From contig DNXU01000538.1 in assembly GCA_003505715.1 (NCBI GenBank), positions 10,893-20,590 on the forward strand: 9,698 bases of DNA, read 5' to 3'. Of this stretch, positions 1-7,098 are shown piece by piece. Under the pieces are notes generated by a model. It searched no databases. It was not told the DNA's origin and saw only the letters and a program-made list of their open reading frames with translations. A program made the translations under genes and the position numbers. Each line of letters begins with the position of its first letter. The stretch's first letter is position 1. Source of the DNA: Cyanobacteria bacterium UBA8803 (GTDB taxonomy: Bacteria; Cyanobacteriota; Cyanobacteriia; Cyanobacteriales; Coleofasciculaceae).

Positions 1-369
1 CCGCGGATAGGGTAAGTAAAGTCCCGCTTCATGGTTGAGTACCATGTCCCGGAGTTCTTGATCGTCTAGCTCCGCAGGAATGGGAATGATCCGGATGACG
101 GCTTCCCGCATTGGTACGGCAGTAGCGACCCGATCGGTTTTAATTTTACTCTCTGCCAGGGCAGTCTTAATCAGTTCTGCCAATTCCGGAGCTTTCGCAA
201 TTTGCCCCCCTTCAAAGATCCCTTCCGGGACTTCGTGAGAGTATAGAGTCGTAACTTTGAAGCCCTGACCTTGTTTGCGCAGTTGCGCGATATTAATTCG
301 TTCTGGGGCCAATTCTATGCCGATGCCTTTCTTGCTTTTAGCAAACAGACCTTGAATACGGTTAAACAT
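1..369 (-). CDS. pilM: Type IV pilus assembly protein PilM, N-terminal 123 residues (runs off the left edge)
   Basis: This reading frame is open from an ATG (complement of 367-369) to the window edge, 123 codons without a stop. PilM is a cytoplasmic actin-like ATPase-fold protein. It binds the N-terminal tail of PilN and links the inner-membrane PilN/PilO platform to the type IV pilus machine, which in cyanobacteria serves gliding/twitching motility and DNA uptake. The visible part begins MFNRIQGLF, then has the phosphate-1-like segment GIGIELAPERINIAQL (about residues 15-30). It continues with VATAVPMREAVIRIIPIP and the stretch ELDDQELRDMVLNHEAGLYLP near the edge, which I recall as typical of cyanobacterial PilM. 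I see no strong Shine-Dalgarno before the ATG. pilN, pilO and pilQ would be expected further left, outside the window. The identification is by memory of the family. Confidence 0.9.
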   Translation of the reverse strand, partial: MFNRIQGLFAKSKKGIGIELAPERINIAQLRKQGQGFKVTTLYSHEVPEGIFEGGQIAKAPELAELIKTALAESKIKTDRVATAVPMREAVIRIIPIPAELDDQELRDMVLNHEAGLYLPYPR

Positions 370-553
370 AGCTGGGTTGGCAGGTGCTGCAAGAATAAAG
401 ATTAAGTAGCGTAAAGCGCTTGGAGCGTGAATCTCACCAGATCAATACTGATACATGGTAACCAATTTAGCTCATCTCGCGTGTAAGACTTGTCTGTTAC
501 AAGCTCACCCTTCAACGAAGTAAAGGCGAGTTATTGACTCTCTAGGGGGAATA

Positions 554-578
554 GTGCGTTAGCTCCGGCGTAACGCAC
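554..578. repeat. Short interspersed hairpin repeat (GTGCGTTA/TAACGCAC)
   Basis: Perfect 8-bp inverted arms, GTGCGTTA at 554-561 and TAACGCAC at 571-578, enclose a 9-base loop. The stem can be extended by a GC pair on each side with one bulged G. The following bases CCCTAC and a second partial motif, GTTAGCGCAC at 589-598, match a small GTGCGTTA...TAACGCACCCTAC repeat that I recall as scattered through many cyanobacterial genomes. Its function is unknown. It lies in non-coding DNA and could be a passive mobile remnant. Confidence 0.6.
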
Positions 579-653
579 CCTACAGATAGTTAGCGCACGG
601 GATTAGCACCCTTCTGATAAAGTAGGATGATTTACGCGCCACACTAGGGAGCG

Positions 654-667
654 AAACTATATAGTTT
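654..667. promoter_or_regulatory. 14-bp perfect palindrome next to the start codon, possible operator
   Basis: AAACTATATAGTTT reads identically on both strands and ends two bases before the ATG at 670. Such a site could bind a dimeric regulator or contain a -10-like TATAGT (660-665). In the second case the real translation start might be the ATG at 682. No -35 hexamer is evident at standard spacing, so the role is inferred from symmetry and position only. Confidence 0.35.
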
Positions 668-669
668 AC

Positions 670-1977
670 ATGATGATCGGGATGGTAACTTGGAAACGTC
701 TGGGAGTTTTTGCCTTGTTAGGCTGGCTGTTGAGTTGGGTCATTAGCTGCGCTCCGACGCCCTCGCCTCCGGCTAGCCCAGAAATTGAATTCTGGACGAT
801 GCAGCTCCAACCTCAGTTTACGTCATATTTCAATCAGCTGATTGCTACCTTTGAAACCAAAAATCCGCCTTTGAAGGTGCGCTGGGTAGATGTACCTTGG
901 TCGGATATGGAGAGTAAAATCCTGACAGCGGTTGCGGCGAAAGCTGCGCCGGATGTGGTGAACCTCAATCCGGATTTTGCCTCGCAGTTAGCAACCCGCA
1001 ATGCCTGGTTAGAATTGGATGGCAAAGTGCCCGAACCAGTACGGCAGGAATATTTACCCAAAATCTGGCAAGCCAGCACCATCAACCAATGTCAAGGGGT
1101 TACCTGTAAGGTCTCTACCTTTGGAATTCCCTGGTATCTCACCACCCGCGTTACGATTTACAATCAGAAATTGTTACAAGCCGCAGGCATCGATCGGCCA
1201 CCTGCTACCTATGAGGAGTTGGCAGAGGTAGCTCAACGCATTAAAAACAAAACGGGTAAGTATGCTTTCTTTGTCACCTTTGTGCCAGAAGATTCCGGTG
1301 AAGTGTTGGAGTCATTGGTACAGATGGGCGTCAAGTTAGTTGATGAGGAAGGGAACGCAGCTTTTAATACATCTGAAGGCATTGCTGCCTTTAACTATTG
1401 GGTAGACCTTTATAAACAAGGACTGCTACCCCGAGAAGTTTTGACTCAAGGACACCGCAATGCGATTGAACTGTATCAGGCTGGGGAAATTGCTTTACTA
1501 TCTTCAGGAGCTGAATTTCTCAAGGCAATTGAAACTAACGCTCCCGCGATCGCTAAAGTATCCGCAGCAGCACCCCAGATTACGGGTAATACGAAGAAGA
1601 AGAACGTAGCAGTCATGAATCTAGTCATTCCCCGAGATACTAACCAGGCAGATGCTGCCTTAAAATTTGCCTTATTCGTGACGAATACAGAAAACCAGTT
1701 AGCTTTTACCAAAGCCGCGAATGTATTACCCTCAACAGTTGCAGCTGTAGAGAAATATAAGGCCGAGCTATCCCGTCAAGCTAAAGCTTCACCCTTAGAA
1801 CAAGCTAGAAATATCAGTGCTAGCCAGTTAGCAGATGCTGAGGTATTAATGCCAGCTATGAAAGACTTAAACAAATTGCAGAAGGCAATATACCAGAATT
1901 TACAGGCAGCCATGTTAGGCGAGAAGACAGTAGAGCAAGCAGTAACTGATGCTGCGAACGAGTGGAATCAGAGGTAG
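670..1977 (+). CDS. ABC transporter extracellular solute-binding lipoprotein (family 1, sugar-type)
   Basis: The 435-residue product is predicted to be the substrate-capturing lipoprotein of an ABC importer, anchored outside the inner membrane. Residues 8-27 form a lipoprotein signal: a Lys-Arg pair, a hydrophobic run, then the lipobox V24-I25-S26-C27, with Cys27 the lipidation site. A low-complexity Pro-rich linker (TPSPPASP) follows. The mature part starts EIEFWTMQ, as in family 1 binding proteins (MalE/UgpB type), and contains APDVVNLNPDFA, GIPWYLTTRVTIYNQKLL and TYEELAEVAQRI, landmarks of the hinge lobes. The length of about 430 residues is normal for the family. ATGs at 670, 673 and 682 are all possible starts and none has a well-placed Shine-Dalgarno; AGGGAG at 646-651 is 18 bases from the first. 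No permease or ATPase genes adjoin it, so it is an orphan here and its substrate is unknown. Confidence 0.88.
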   Translation: MMIGMVTWKRLGVFALLGWLLSWVISCAPTPSPPASPEIEFWTMQLQPQFTSYFNQLIATFETKNPPLKVRWVDVPWSDMESKILTAVAAKAAPDVVNLNPDFASQLATRNAWLELDGKVPEPVRQEYLPKIWQASTINQCQGVTCKVSTFGIPWYLTTRVTIYNQKLLQAAGIDRPPATYEELAEVAQRIKNKTGKYAFFVTFVPEDSGEVLESLVQMGVKLVDEEGNAAFNTSEGIAAFNYWVDLYKQGLLPREVLTQGHRNAIELYQAGEIALLSSGAEFLKAIETNAPAIAKVSAAAPQITGNTKKKNVAVMNLVIPRDTNQADAALKFALFVTNTENQLAFTKAANVLPSTVAAVEKYKAELSRQAKASPLEQARNISASQLADAEVLMPAMKDLNKLQKAIYQNLQAAMLGEKTVEQAVTDAANEWNQR

Positions 1978-2002
1978 GCGTACCACGTCACCCCATTTTG
2001 TA

Positions 2003-2119
2003 GGGGCGGGTTTAGGGAAAAAATTAGGCCACTCAACAATAAAACTCAATTCCAAACCCGCCCATGCATATCGGTAAAGGGCGGGTTTTGATTTGAACCA
2101 AAGTTCTGAAGAGCTGTAA
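2003..2119. repeat. 117-bp dispersed direct repeat, copy 1
   Basis: This copy matches 5113-5229 at 115 of 117 positions (differences at 2051/5161 and 2065/5175), in the same orientation. Similarity stops sharply on both sides. It begins GGGGCGGGTTTAGGG and ends AGTTCTGAAGAGCTGTAA. It has no terminal inverted repeats and no coding capacity I believe in. Inside are three copies of one 10-mer in the order A, A', A: GGGCGGGTTT at 2004-2013, its complement AAACCCGCCC at 2054-2063, and GGGCGGGTTT at 2079-2088. It starts 25 bases after the solute-binding protein gene. It looks like a small cyanobacterial interspersed element that also serves as a terminator. Confidence 0.9.
2054..2094 (+). terminator. 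Probable terminator hairpin after the solute-binding protein gene
   Basis: A 10-bp perfect stem, AAACCCGCCC (2054-2063) with GGGCGGGTTT (2079-2088), closes a 15-base loop. It is followed by TTGATTTG, a short and interrupted T-rich tail. It sits about 75 bases downstream of the stop codon at 1977. Stem strength is good and the T-tract is modest, so termination is likely but not certain. Confidence 0.55.
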
Positions 2120-2123
2120 TCAG

Positions 2124-2152
2124 TTGACAAAGGTTAAAAAGCTTACTGTACA
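2124..2152 (+). promoter_or_regulatory. Candidate sigma70-type promoter for the TPR-CHAT gene
   Basis: A perfect -35 hexamer TTGACA (2124-2129) is followed after 17 bases by TGTACA (2147-2152), a weak match to TATAAT. It lies just beyond the copy 1 repeat and would give a leader of roughly 130 bases before the GTG start at 2288. The assignment rests on hexamer match and spacing only. Confidence 0.35.
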
Positions 2153-2162
2153 AACTTTATTC

Positions 2163-2187
2163 CCTTCTGCCTTCTGCCTGCGATCGC
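2163..2187. repeat. Two CCTTCTG heptamers abutting a HIP1 octamer
   Basis: CCTTCTG occurs twice in tandem (2163-2176), followed by CCTG and then the cyanobacterial HIP1 palindrome GCGATCGC (2180-2187). Heptamer tandem repeats of this kind are a known feature of filamentous cyanobacterial genomes. With only two units, this is a minimal or residual example. It lies in the leader of the downstream gene. Confidence 0.5.
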
Positions 2188-2273
2188 ATCTTCAGCTCTC
2201 TACACTCGGGCATTGGTAAAATTTTTGCATATCCTCCCGATAGTCTAGAGATAAGGATAATTAGCAAGCTGAT

Positions 2274-2278
2274 GGAGG
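2274..2278 (+). promoter_or_regulatory. Shine-Dalgarno that fixes a GTG start
   Basis: GGAGG at 2274-2278 lies nine bases before GTG at 2288. It supports that GTG as the initiation codon of the TPR protein. A HIP1 octamer (2290-2297) overlaps the last base of the start codon. Confidence 0.7.
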
Positions 2279-2287
2279 ATTCGGGTT

Positions 2288-4330
2288 GTGCGATCGCATC
2301 CTAAGTATCCCAGTTTTATCACCGCAACGCTGTTGCTGTGCCTGACCTCTCCCCTACAACTATCAGGGACTCCTCTAGGCATCTCAGGTGCTAGAGCAGT
2401 TATTCCTCAAAACTCTGAAACTGAGTTGGAGAAGTTGCCTTTGAAGAGTTCCCAACAGTTAAATGCAGGTGAGTTTCAAATTGCTGATGCTCGCATAATA
2501 TTGCATCGGGATTTACCAGAAGGTCTGTCTGAAGAGGCTCTCAAAAAGAGATTAGAACAACTCCAGCAAGAGCTACAAGATACACTAATTAAAATTGGTA
2601 GAGTCTACCTAGAATTAAATCAAACGTCTGAAGCCCAAAATTATTTTCAGCAAGCCATAGCAATTAGTAAAGAAATTCCTAATCGCCAAGGTGAAGCAAA
2701 GTTACTTAACCAGATTGGTGGAGTTTATGCAGATTTACAACAGTATCACCAAGCCTTAGAGTTACATCAGCAAGCGCAGGCAATTTACGAACAAATTGGC
2801 GATCGCTCAGGTGAAGCAGAAACAGTTGGATATATTGGTGATACTTACTTTACAGCAGGACAGTATTCTCAAGTACAGGAGTTATTTCAGCAAAAGCTAG
2901 AGAGTCTGAGAAAAATTGGCGATGCTGATGGTGAGCAGATCGTTCTTGAGGTGCTGCGCCGTTTTCTATACCAAGAATGGCAATTTCGGGCAGGTTACAG
3001 CGCTAAGGCAGCATCTCAAAAGCTTAACGAACGTCTTACCCAAGATGATATTTCTTGGGAAGAGATTTTAGAAATATCTAAATTAAACTTGTTCATAGGC
3101 AGGGAAATTGTCGATCCAGACCAGGAAGCTTTAAGCTTACATAGTATTGGCTGGGCTTATCGTAATCTGGCTCAATATTCCTTGGCATTAGACACTTATC
3201 AGCAAGCCTTAGCAATAGCTAGGGAAATTGGAGGTGATTTTAAAAATTCCTTAGAAGCATTCTTTCTAGTCGATATTGGGATAGTCTACAGTGATTTGGC
3301 TCAATATAATCTGGCACTAGATTACTTTCAGCAGTCCCTGGCAATTCCCGATAACTTGGCTAGATTGATAACAGAACACTTTGCCCTTAACCATATTGGA
3401 TTAGTTTATCAAAAACTAGGAGAAAATGAAAAAGCTTTGTACTTCTTTCAAGAAGCTTTATCCAAGCTAGGGCAGGGATTCGAGCATCGTAACATCCTCA
3501 ATAATATCGGCTCAGTTTATTTAGAGAGGGGCGATTATGCAAAAGCACTTGAATTTTACGAACAAGCTCTCAATCTTCGCACTATTCCCGGCGAACCTGG
3601 GGTGCCAGGTTTCACTCTCAATAATATTGCTTTAGTTTATACCAAAATTGGAGACTATACTAAAGCCTTGGCAGCCTACCGCAAAGCACTGGCGCTTTTC
3701 CGAGAACTCAACGATCGCCCCGGAGAAAGAACCACCCTCAGTAACATGGGGACTTTACTAGAAAAACAAAACCAGCCAGAACTAGCAATTGTCTTTTACA
3801 AAGAAGCAGTAAATATCAGTGAAACTATCCGGCAAGACTTAAAAACATTAACTATTGAAGAACAAAAAGCCTATACTGAAACCATAGCCGATACCTATCG
3901 TAATTTAGCCGATCTATTACTCTCTCAAGGACGCATTCTAGAAGCACAACAGGTATTAGAACTACTGAAACTTCAAGAATTACGCAACTTCACCAGAGAT
4001 ACTCGCGCTGGAGGTGAAACTCCTGCCATTGCCACCAATCCCACGGAAGCAGAAATTCAGAAAATTCACGGCACTTTGATTGCTCTGGGGCAAAAAATTG
4101 CAGAATGTCAGCAATGTGCAGAACGCAGCCAACTTCTAGATCAGCGCGAAGCGATCGCCCAGCAATTTGAAGAAACTGTGCGCTCGCTCGAAGCCGAAAT
4201 ACGCTCTCGCCGTGCCAACGATCGCACCTTCCTAGACCCCACCACCCTAGGCGGTAATGCTGAAGAAATTGTCTCCGCCCAACCCGGAACCGTTCTGATT
4301 TATCCTTTTGTCCTAGAAGACAAACTCTAA
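2288..4330 (+). CDS. TPR-repeat protein, N-terminal part of a disrupted TPR-CHAT gene
   Basis: The frame encodes 680 residues from a GTG with a good Shine-Dalgarno. The N-terminus looks like an export signal: basic start, hydrophobic F10-L19 and a possible cleavage after A35-R36-A37. Tetratricopeptide repeats follow from about residue 93 to 215 and again from about 280 to 565. Recognisable units include IGGVYADLQQYHQALELHQQA, IGWAYRNLAQYSLALDTYQQA, IGSVYLERGDYAKALEFYEQA and IALVYTKIGDYTKALAAYRKA. The tail PGTVLIYPFVLEDKL is the first strand of a CHAT (caspase-like, HetF-associated) domain. The family normally continues LEDK-(L/I)-W-L, but here a TAA at 4328-4330 ends the frame. The remaining CHAT sequence resumes one base out of frame at 4329. 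The product, if made, would be a TPR scaffold without protease domain. TPR-CHAT proteins are thought to be peptidases or signalling scaffolds; the role of this one is unknown. Confidence 0.85.
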   Translation: MRSHPKYPSFITATLLLCLTSPLQLSGTPLGISGARAVIPQNSETELEKLPLKSSQQLNAGEFQIADARIILHRDLPEGLSEEALKKRLEQLQQELQDTLIKIGRVYLELNQTSEAQNYFQQAIAISKEIPNRQGEAKLLNQIGGVYADLQQYHQALELHQQAQAIYEQIGDRSGEAETVGYIGDTYFTAGQYSQVQELFQQKLESLRKIGDADGEQIVLEVLRRFLYQEWQFRAGYSAKAASQKLNERLTQDDISWEEILEISKLNLFIGREIVDPDQEALSLHSIGWAYRNLAQYSLALDTYQQALAIAREIGGDFKNSLEAFFLVDIGIVYSDLAQYNLALDYFQQSLAIPDNLARLITEHFALNHIGLVYQKLGENEKALYFFQEALSKLGQGFEHRNILNNIGSVYLERGDYAKALEFYEQALNLRTIPGEPGVPGFTLNNIALVYTKIGDYTKALAAYRKALALFRELNDRPGERTTLSNMGTLLEKQNQPELAIVFYKEAVNISETIRQDLKTLTIEEQKAYTETIADTYRNLADLLLSQGRILEAQQVLELLKLQELRNFTRDTRAGGETPAIATNPTEAEIQKIHGTLIALGQKIAECQQCAERSQLLDQREAIAQQFEETVRSLEAEIRSRRANDRTFLDPTTLGGNAEEIVSAQPGTVLIYPFVLEDKL

Positions 4331-5048
4331 TACCTCCGTCTTAGCGCTGGGACTCTCCGACGGTATAGCTGGATTCAATCCCCTACCTAACGTACCTTCT
4401 GAATTAGATGCGATCGTTCACGAATCCCCCAGCGATCCCAATGGAATTTATCCGGGATTGGAATTTCTCAATAAAGCCTTTAACTATCAAGTATTAAGGG
4501 ATAATTTAGCAGGTCACTTAATTTTGCACATCGCCACTCACGGTGAATTTGTGCCCGGAAGTGCCTATGATTCCTACCTGTTACTCGGTAACGGGGAAAA
4601 GCTCCCCATTCCCGATATTCAAAACTTGCGAGATTTGAGTAAAATTCATCTCGTGGTACTCTCTGCTTGTGAAACAGCGCTGGGAGACACCGGACAAGAT
4701 GGCACTGAGATTGCCGGACTCAGCTATTATTTTCTCAATGGAGGTGCTAAAGCCGTGATGGCTTCTTTGTGGCGAGTTGATGATGAGAGTACCCGGCTGT
4801 TAATGGAGGGATTTTACAGTAACTTAGCTAAGACTAGCACTGAGTCACCCATAACTAAAGCCCAAGCATTGCGTCAGGCACAACTTAGCTTTATTCAGGG
4901 TAATCAAACTGCTGTCCCAACTACTGATTTTCGTGCTAGCGTTGTGGTGCGACCTCGTCCCGGCACCTCGACACCTGCTAATCTCGCTGTCGGATTTTCC
5001 CATCCTTATTACTGGGCACCCTTTATTTTAATTGGCAATGGGTTGTGA
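4329..5048 (+). pseudogene. CHAT protease-domain C-terminal fragment of the disrupted TPR-CHAT gene
   Basis: In the frame starting at 4329 the sequence reads NTSVLALGLSDGIAGFNPLP and continues without a stop to PFILIGNGL and the TGA at 5046-5048, a normal CHAT C-terminus. It keeps the predicted catalytic dyad of caspase-like CHAT domains: the His of HIATHGEF (codon at 4539) and the Cys of LSACETALG (codon at 4668). Relative to intact family members as I remember them, roughly 120 residues between LEDKL and NTSVLALG are absent, including the segment LDRVTRYIPMSAL. The frame also shifts by one. The longest internal start is a TTG at 4458, which is simply the Leu of YPGLEF and has no Shine-Dalgarno. 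I therefore read this as the 3' part of one gene broken by an internal deletion, not as a separate gene. Confidence 0.85.
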
Positions 5049-5112
5049 ACTTCCGATTGAAGATAGGAGGGAGCATGTCAAATTTGCCTGTACCACCCAA
5101 GCTAAAAACTAT

Positions 5113-5229
5113 GGGGCGGGTTTAGGGAAAAAATTAGGCCACTCAACAATAAAACTCAATCCCAAACCCGCCCACGCATATCGGTAAAGGGCGGGTTTTG
5201 ATTTGAACCAAAGTTCTGAAGAGCTGTAA
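5113..5229. repeat. 117-bp dispersed direct repeat, copy 2
   Basis: This is the second copy of the element at 2003-2119, displaced by 3110 bp in the same orientation. It has the same A-A'-A arrangement of the 10-mer: 5114-5123, 5164-5173 and 5189-5198. It lies between the convergent CHAT fragment (ends 5048) and the amidotransferase-like gene (ends 5252). Together the two copies exactly bracket the TPR-CHAT locus. The minus-strand reading of both copies contains the same short peptide stretch, which is a by-product of the repeat and not a gene. Confidence 0.9.
5164..5204. terminator. Probable bidirectional terminator between convergent genes
   Basis: The perfect 10-bp stem AAACCCGCCC (5164-5173) with GGGCGGGTTT (5189-5198) is followed on the plus strand by TTGATTTG. 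On the minus strand it is followed by GGGATTGAGTTTTATTG. It stands between genes ending at 5048 (plus) and 5252 (minus), the place where a shared terminator is expected. Neither T-tract is strong. Confidence 0.55.
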
Positions 5230-5251
5230 AATACCCAATAACCAAGTTCTG

Positions 5252-6643
5252 CTACTCTTGCATTCCAGCATACAGTAGCCGAGCAAATAATCTCGCCCCA
5301 TCGTCTGTTTTGAGTTGAGCATAGGAAGGAGGTTGTCGATGGCCAACCACGCGCAAATCTGCCAGTAATTCCGGATGAAACTGACAAGTAAATGAGCGCC
5401 GAATCACTTTACTTTCAAAATCTTTGTAGTTAATGCAGGTGGCAGCGCATTCAGTAAGTATCTCGTCATCATGAGCAGTTGAACAAAGAATTTCTATTGC
5501 ATAGGGAAGTTGCATCAGCCAAGCTAGGGAACTTCCTGCTAAGATATGACGATAGGGAATGATGGCATCATGTAACAACCGATATGCCCAGTTGGCAAAA
5601 AGAATAGCTTCCTCATTCACCTCGTCTGAATGAAACATGGCAATATTGAGTTCATGTTCATATTCGATCGAAGTATCAATCACTCCTTCAAATTCATCAG
5701 CTGTCACCTCATGGGCTGTGATTAACTCTTGTGGAATGTTTGATGTTTCAGCATCGGGTGAATGGTAGTGCAGTAATTGGCGATCGCCCACTTCTTTAAA
5801 CTCATTTGGGCCAACGGCAAACTCTGGATCTTGCCAGCTTTGGGCAATAATATGACCATTCTTTTTCTGAACTACAAGTGAATCACCAATGTCAGCGATG
5901 TGTTGGCAAACCTTTTGCAAGGCTTTTAAAGCCCTGCCTTGGGAATCACGGGGCAGTGCAGTTAAGCTACACACCTGTTGCACAGCTTGTTGCAGCAGAT
6001 GAGTATGGGCTTGGGCTGCTAGTTGGTGTCCTAAACAGATAAAAATTGCGGGGGCGCTAGTCGGCGATCGCGACAGCAGCAACGCTTCCACAAACTGATG
6101 CAACTCAGCTAGGGAACAGTTACTTCCAGCAAACGAGCTAGCATCACGTACCGAGGGATCGCCCCCTTCCACGATGACCGCCAAACTGGAAGAGATGATT
6201 GGTATAATTAAGTCTGGATCAAGCAGGCCTGAAGACCACAAAGGAAACATAATGGAGTCACAATCCGCAATTTTCTGAGCAATATAGGCCACATTGATAG
6301 AAGCACGAACATGTTCCCCGGTGGGGTTATAGCCAACGTGTTCCCAAGGTTCAATAATGGTAATTGCATGGCGAAATAGACGTGGATGTTTCATCAAAAA
6401 ATCAAAGTCTTCCTGGGAGGAAATCACCTTTTCTAAAGGTTTTCCCTTGCCCCATTCAAATATTGGATTTTCCTCCAGAAGTGAGCGCTCTGATAATGGA
6501 TCTGTGGAATAGCGATCGGCTAAAAATCGGCCTAATAAAATATGTACTGATTCAAAGTTAGAGCCACCTTCACTTAAATAACCGGGACGCAGCCGCCAAT
6601 TGGTAGAAGTCAAGCTTTTAGGAAACAAATTGAGGTTAAGCAT
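5252..6643 (-). CDS. Large class I glutamine-amidotransferase-like protein, last gene of the partner-switching cluster
   Basis: The 463-residue product carries the hallmarks of a class I (triad) glutamine amidotransferase domain. These are EGGDPSVRD (159-167), FICLGHQLAA with nucleophile Cys203 in the GxCxGHQ-type elbow, and CQFHPEL with His423 and Glu425. Such domains normally hydrolyse glutamine, or as C26-type hydrolases cleave gamma-glutamyl bonds. The scaffold is unusual. About 120 extra residues precede the domain, and Cys and His are 220 residues apart instead of roughly 95 as in GMP synthase. The insert contains the acidic, His-rich stretch LHYHSPDAETSN and a helical region around NWAYRLLHDAIIPYRH. 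No synthase domain is fused and no signal peptide or membrane segment is seen. The ATG lies 49 bases after the STAS stop codon without a clear Shine-Dalgarno. The function is unknown. Its place in the cluster, and a decayed second copy beside a second STAS gene, suggest a role tied to the switch. Confidence 0.75.
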   Translation of the reverse strand: MLNLNLFPKSLTSTNWRLRPGYLSEGGSNFESVHILLGRFLADRYSTDPLSERSLLEENPIFEWGKGKPLEKVISSQEDFDFLMKHPRLFRHAITIIEPWEHVGYNPTGEHVRASINVAYIAQKIADCDSIMFPLWSSGLLDPDLIIPIISSSLAVIVEGGDPSVRDASSFAGSNCSLAELHQFVEALLLSRSPTSAPAIFICLGHQLAAQAHTHLLQQAVQQVCSLTALPRDSQGRALKALQKVCQHIADIGDSLVVQKKNGHIIAQSWQDPEFAVGPNEFKEVGDRQLLHYHSPDAETSNIPQELITAHEVTADEFEGVIDTSIEYEHELNIAMFHSDEVNEEAILFANWAYRLLHDAIIPYRHILAGSSLAWLMQLPYAIEILCSTAHDDEILTECAATCINYKDFESKVIRRSFTCQFHPELLADLRVVGHRQPPSYAQLKTDDGARLFARLLYAGMQE

Positions 6644-6692
6644 GGGATAGATACTTATATCTTTTTAACTTTAGACTAGTATCTGAGAGGAT

Positions 6693-7043
6693 TTAATCAA
6701 TTTCTAGCTTTAATCCAGGTAATAATCGCTCCAAATTTTTTAATGATTTTCCTTGCCAAGGCATATCATTAGAGCCTAAAATAATTAACTGAATTCCCTT
6801 CTTTTTGCGTAAGCTCAATACAAATTTTGACAACATACTGATACCAGAGCTGTTGAGAAATCCCAACTCTTTTAAGTTGAGAGTCATTGTTGTAGGGTTG
6901 GTATCAGTAGCGGTGTTGAGTAAACTGGCGATCGGTTCATATTCAGAAGGACCACCCAAGCTCAACTCGCCTTTAAAAATAACTGTTGTGGAAGTCTCAT
7001 CAAAGAAAACGATGTAGTCCTCTCCCTTAATTTCTTGAACCAT
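6693..7043 (-). CDS. STAS-domain anti-sigma factor antagonist (slr1659-like regulator)
   Basis: The 116-residue single-domain protein fits the SpoIIAA/RsbV-type STAS fold. The central motif LKELGFLNSSGISMLSKFV (57-75) holds the phosphorylation loop. By alignment with the DSSG of SpoIIAA, Ser65 is the predicted target of the partner kinase; here Asn64 replaces the usual Asp before it. In partner switching the unphosphorylated form binds the kinase and frees its other client, and phosphorylation releases it. The opening MVQEIKGEDYIVFFD and the segment SNDMPWQGKSLKNLERL agree with what I recall of the cyanobacterial slr1659 family. It starts 55 bases after the kinase gene, behind a purine-rich GGAGAGGAGGT that abuts the ATG. 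The neighbouring phosphatase and kinase are its natural partners. A second STAS gene with an identical C-terminus ends at 9681. Confidence 0.85.
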   Translation of the reverse strand: MVQEIKGEDYIVFFDETSTTVIFKGELSLGGPSEYEPIASLLNTATDTNPTTMTLNLKELGFLNSSGISMLSKFVLSLRKKKGIQLIILGSNDMPWQGKSLKNLERLLPGLKLEID

Positions 7044-7098
7044 ACCTCCTCTCCTTATATTTTTAATTACAAATGGTCAATCTTTTACATTGAATCGC

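Larger units (their letters stand above)
370..669. other. Divergent intergenic region between pilM and the solute-binding protein gene
   Basis: These 300 bases separate two divergently transcribed genes and should hold both promoters. I see no convincing -35/-10 pair on either strand and no open frame that resembles a protein. The only clear structures are the hairpin repeat at 554-578 and the palindrome at 654-667, listed separately. Confidence 0.6.

Noticed and set aside
834..1085. Minus-strand open frame inside the solute-binding protein gene
   Set aside because: It is a shadow of the coding frame on the other strand, with no motif or ribosome site.
2003..2119. Insertion sequence or classical MITE
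   Set aside because: No terminal inverted repeats, transposase or clear target-site duplication; it is kept as a dispersed repeat of unknown origin.
4328..4345. Programmed +1 frameshift joining the TPR and CHAT frames
   Set aside because: The frames do meet at 4328-4329, but a central part of the CHAT domain is missing there, so a slip would not restore a normal protein. No slippery site is evident.
4458..5048. Independent small CHAT-domain gene starting at 4458
   Set aside because: The start is a TTG inside a conserved family motif, has no Shine-Dalgarno, and clear CHAT homology continues upstream to 4329.
5109..5387. Minus-strand open frame that shares a peptide stretch with another at 1915-2130
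   Set aside because: The shared peptide is only the translation of the 117-bp repeat. Both frames run into unrelated flanks and overlap real genes in another frame.
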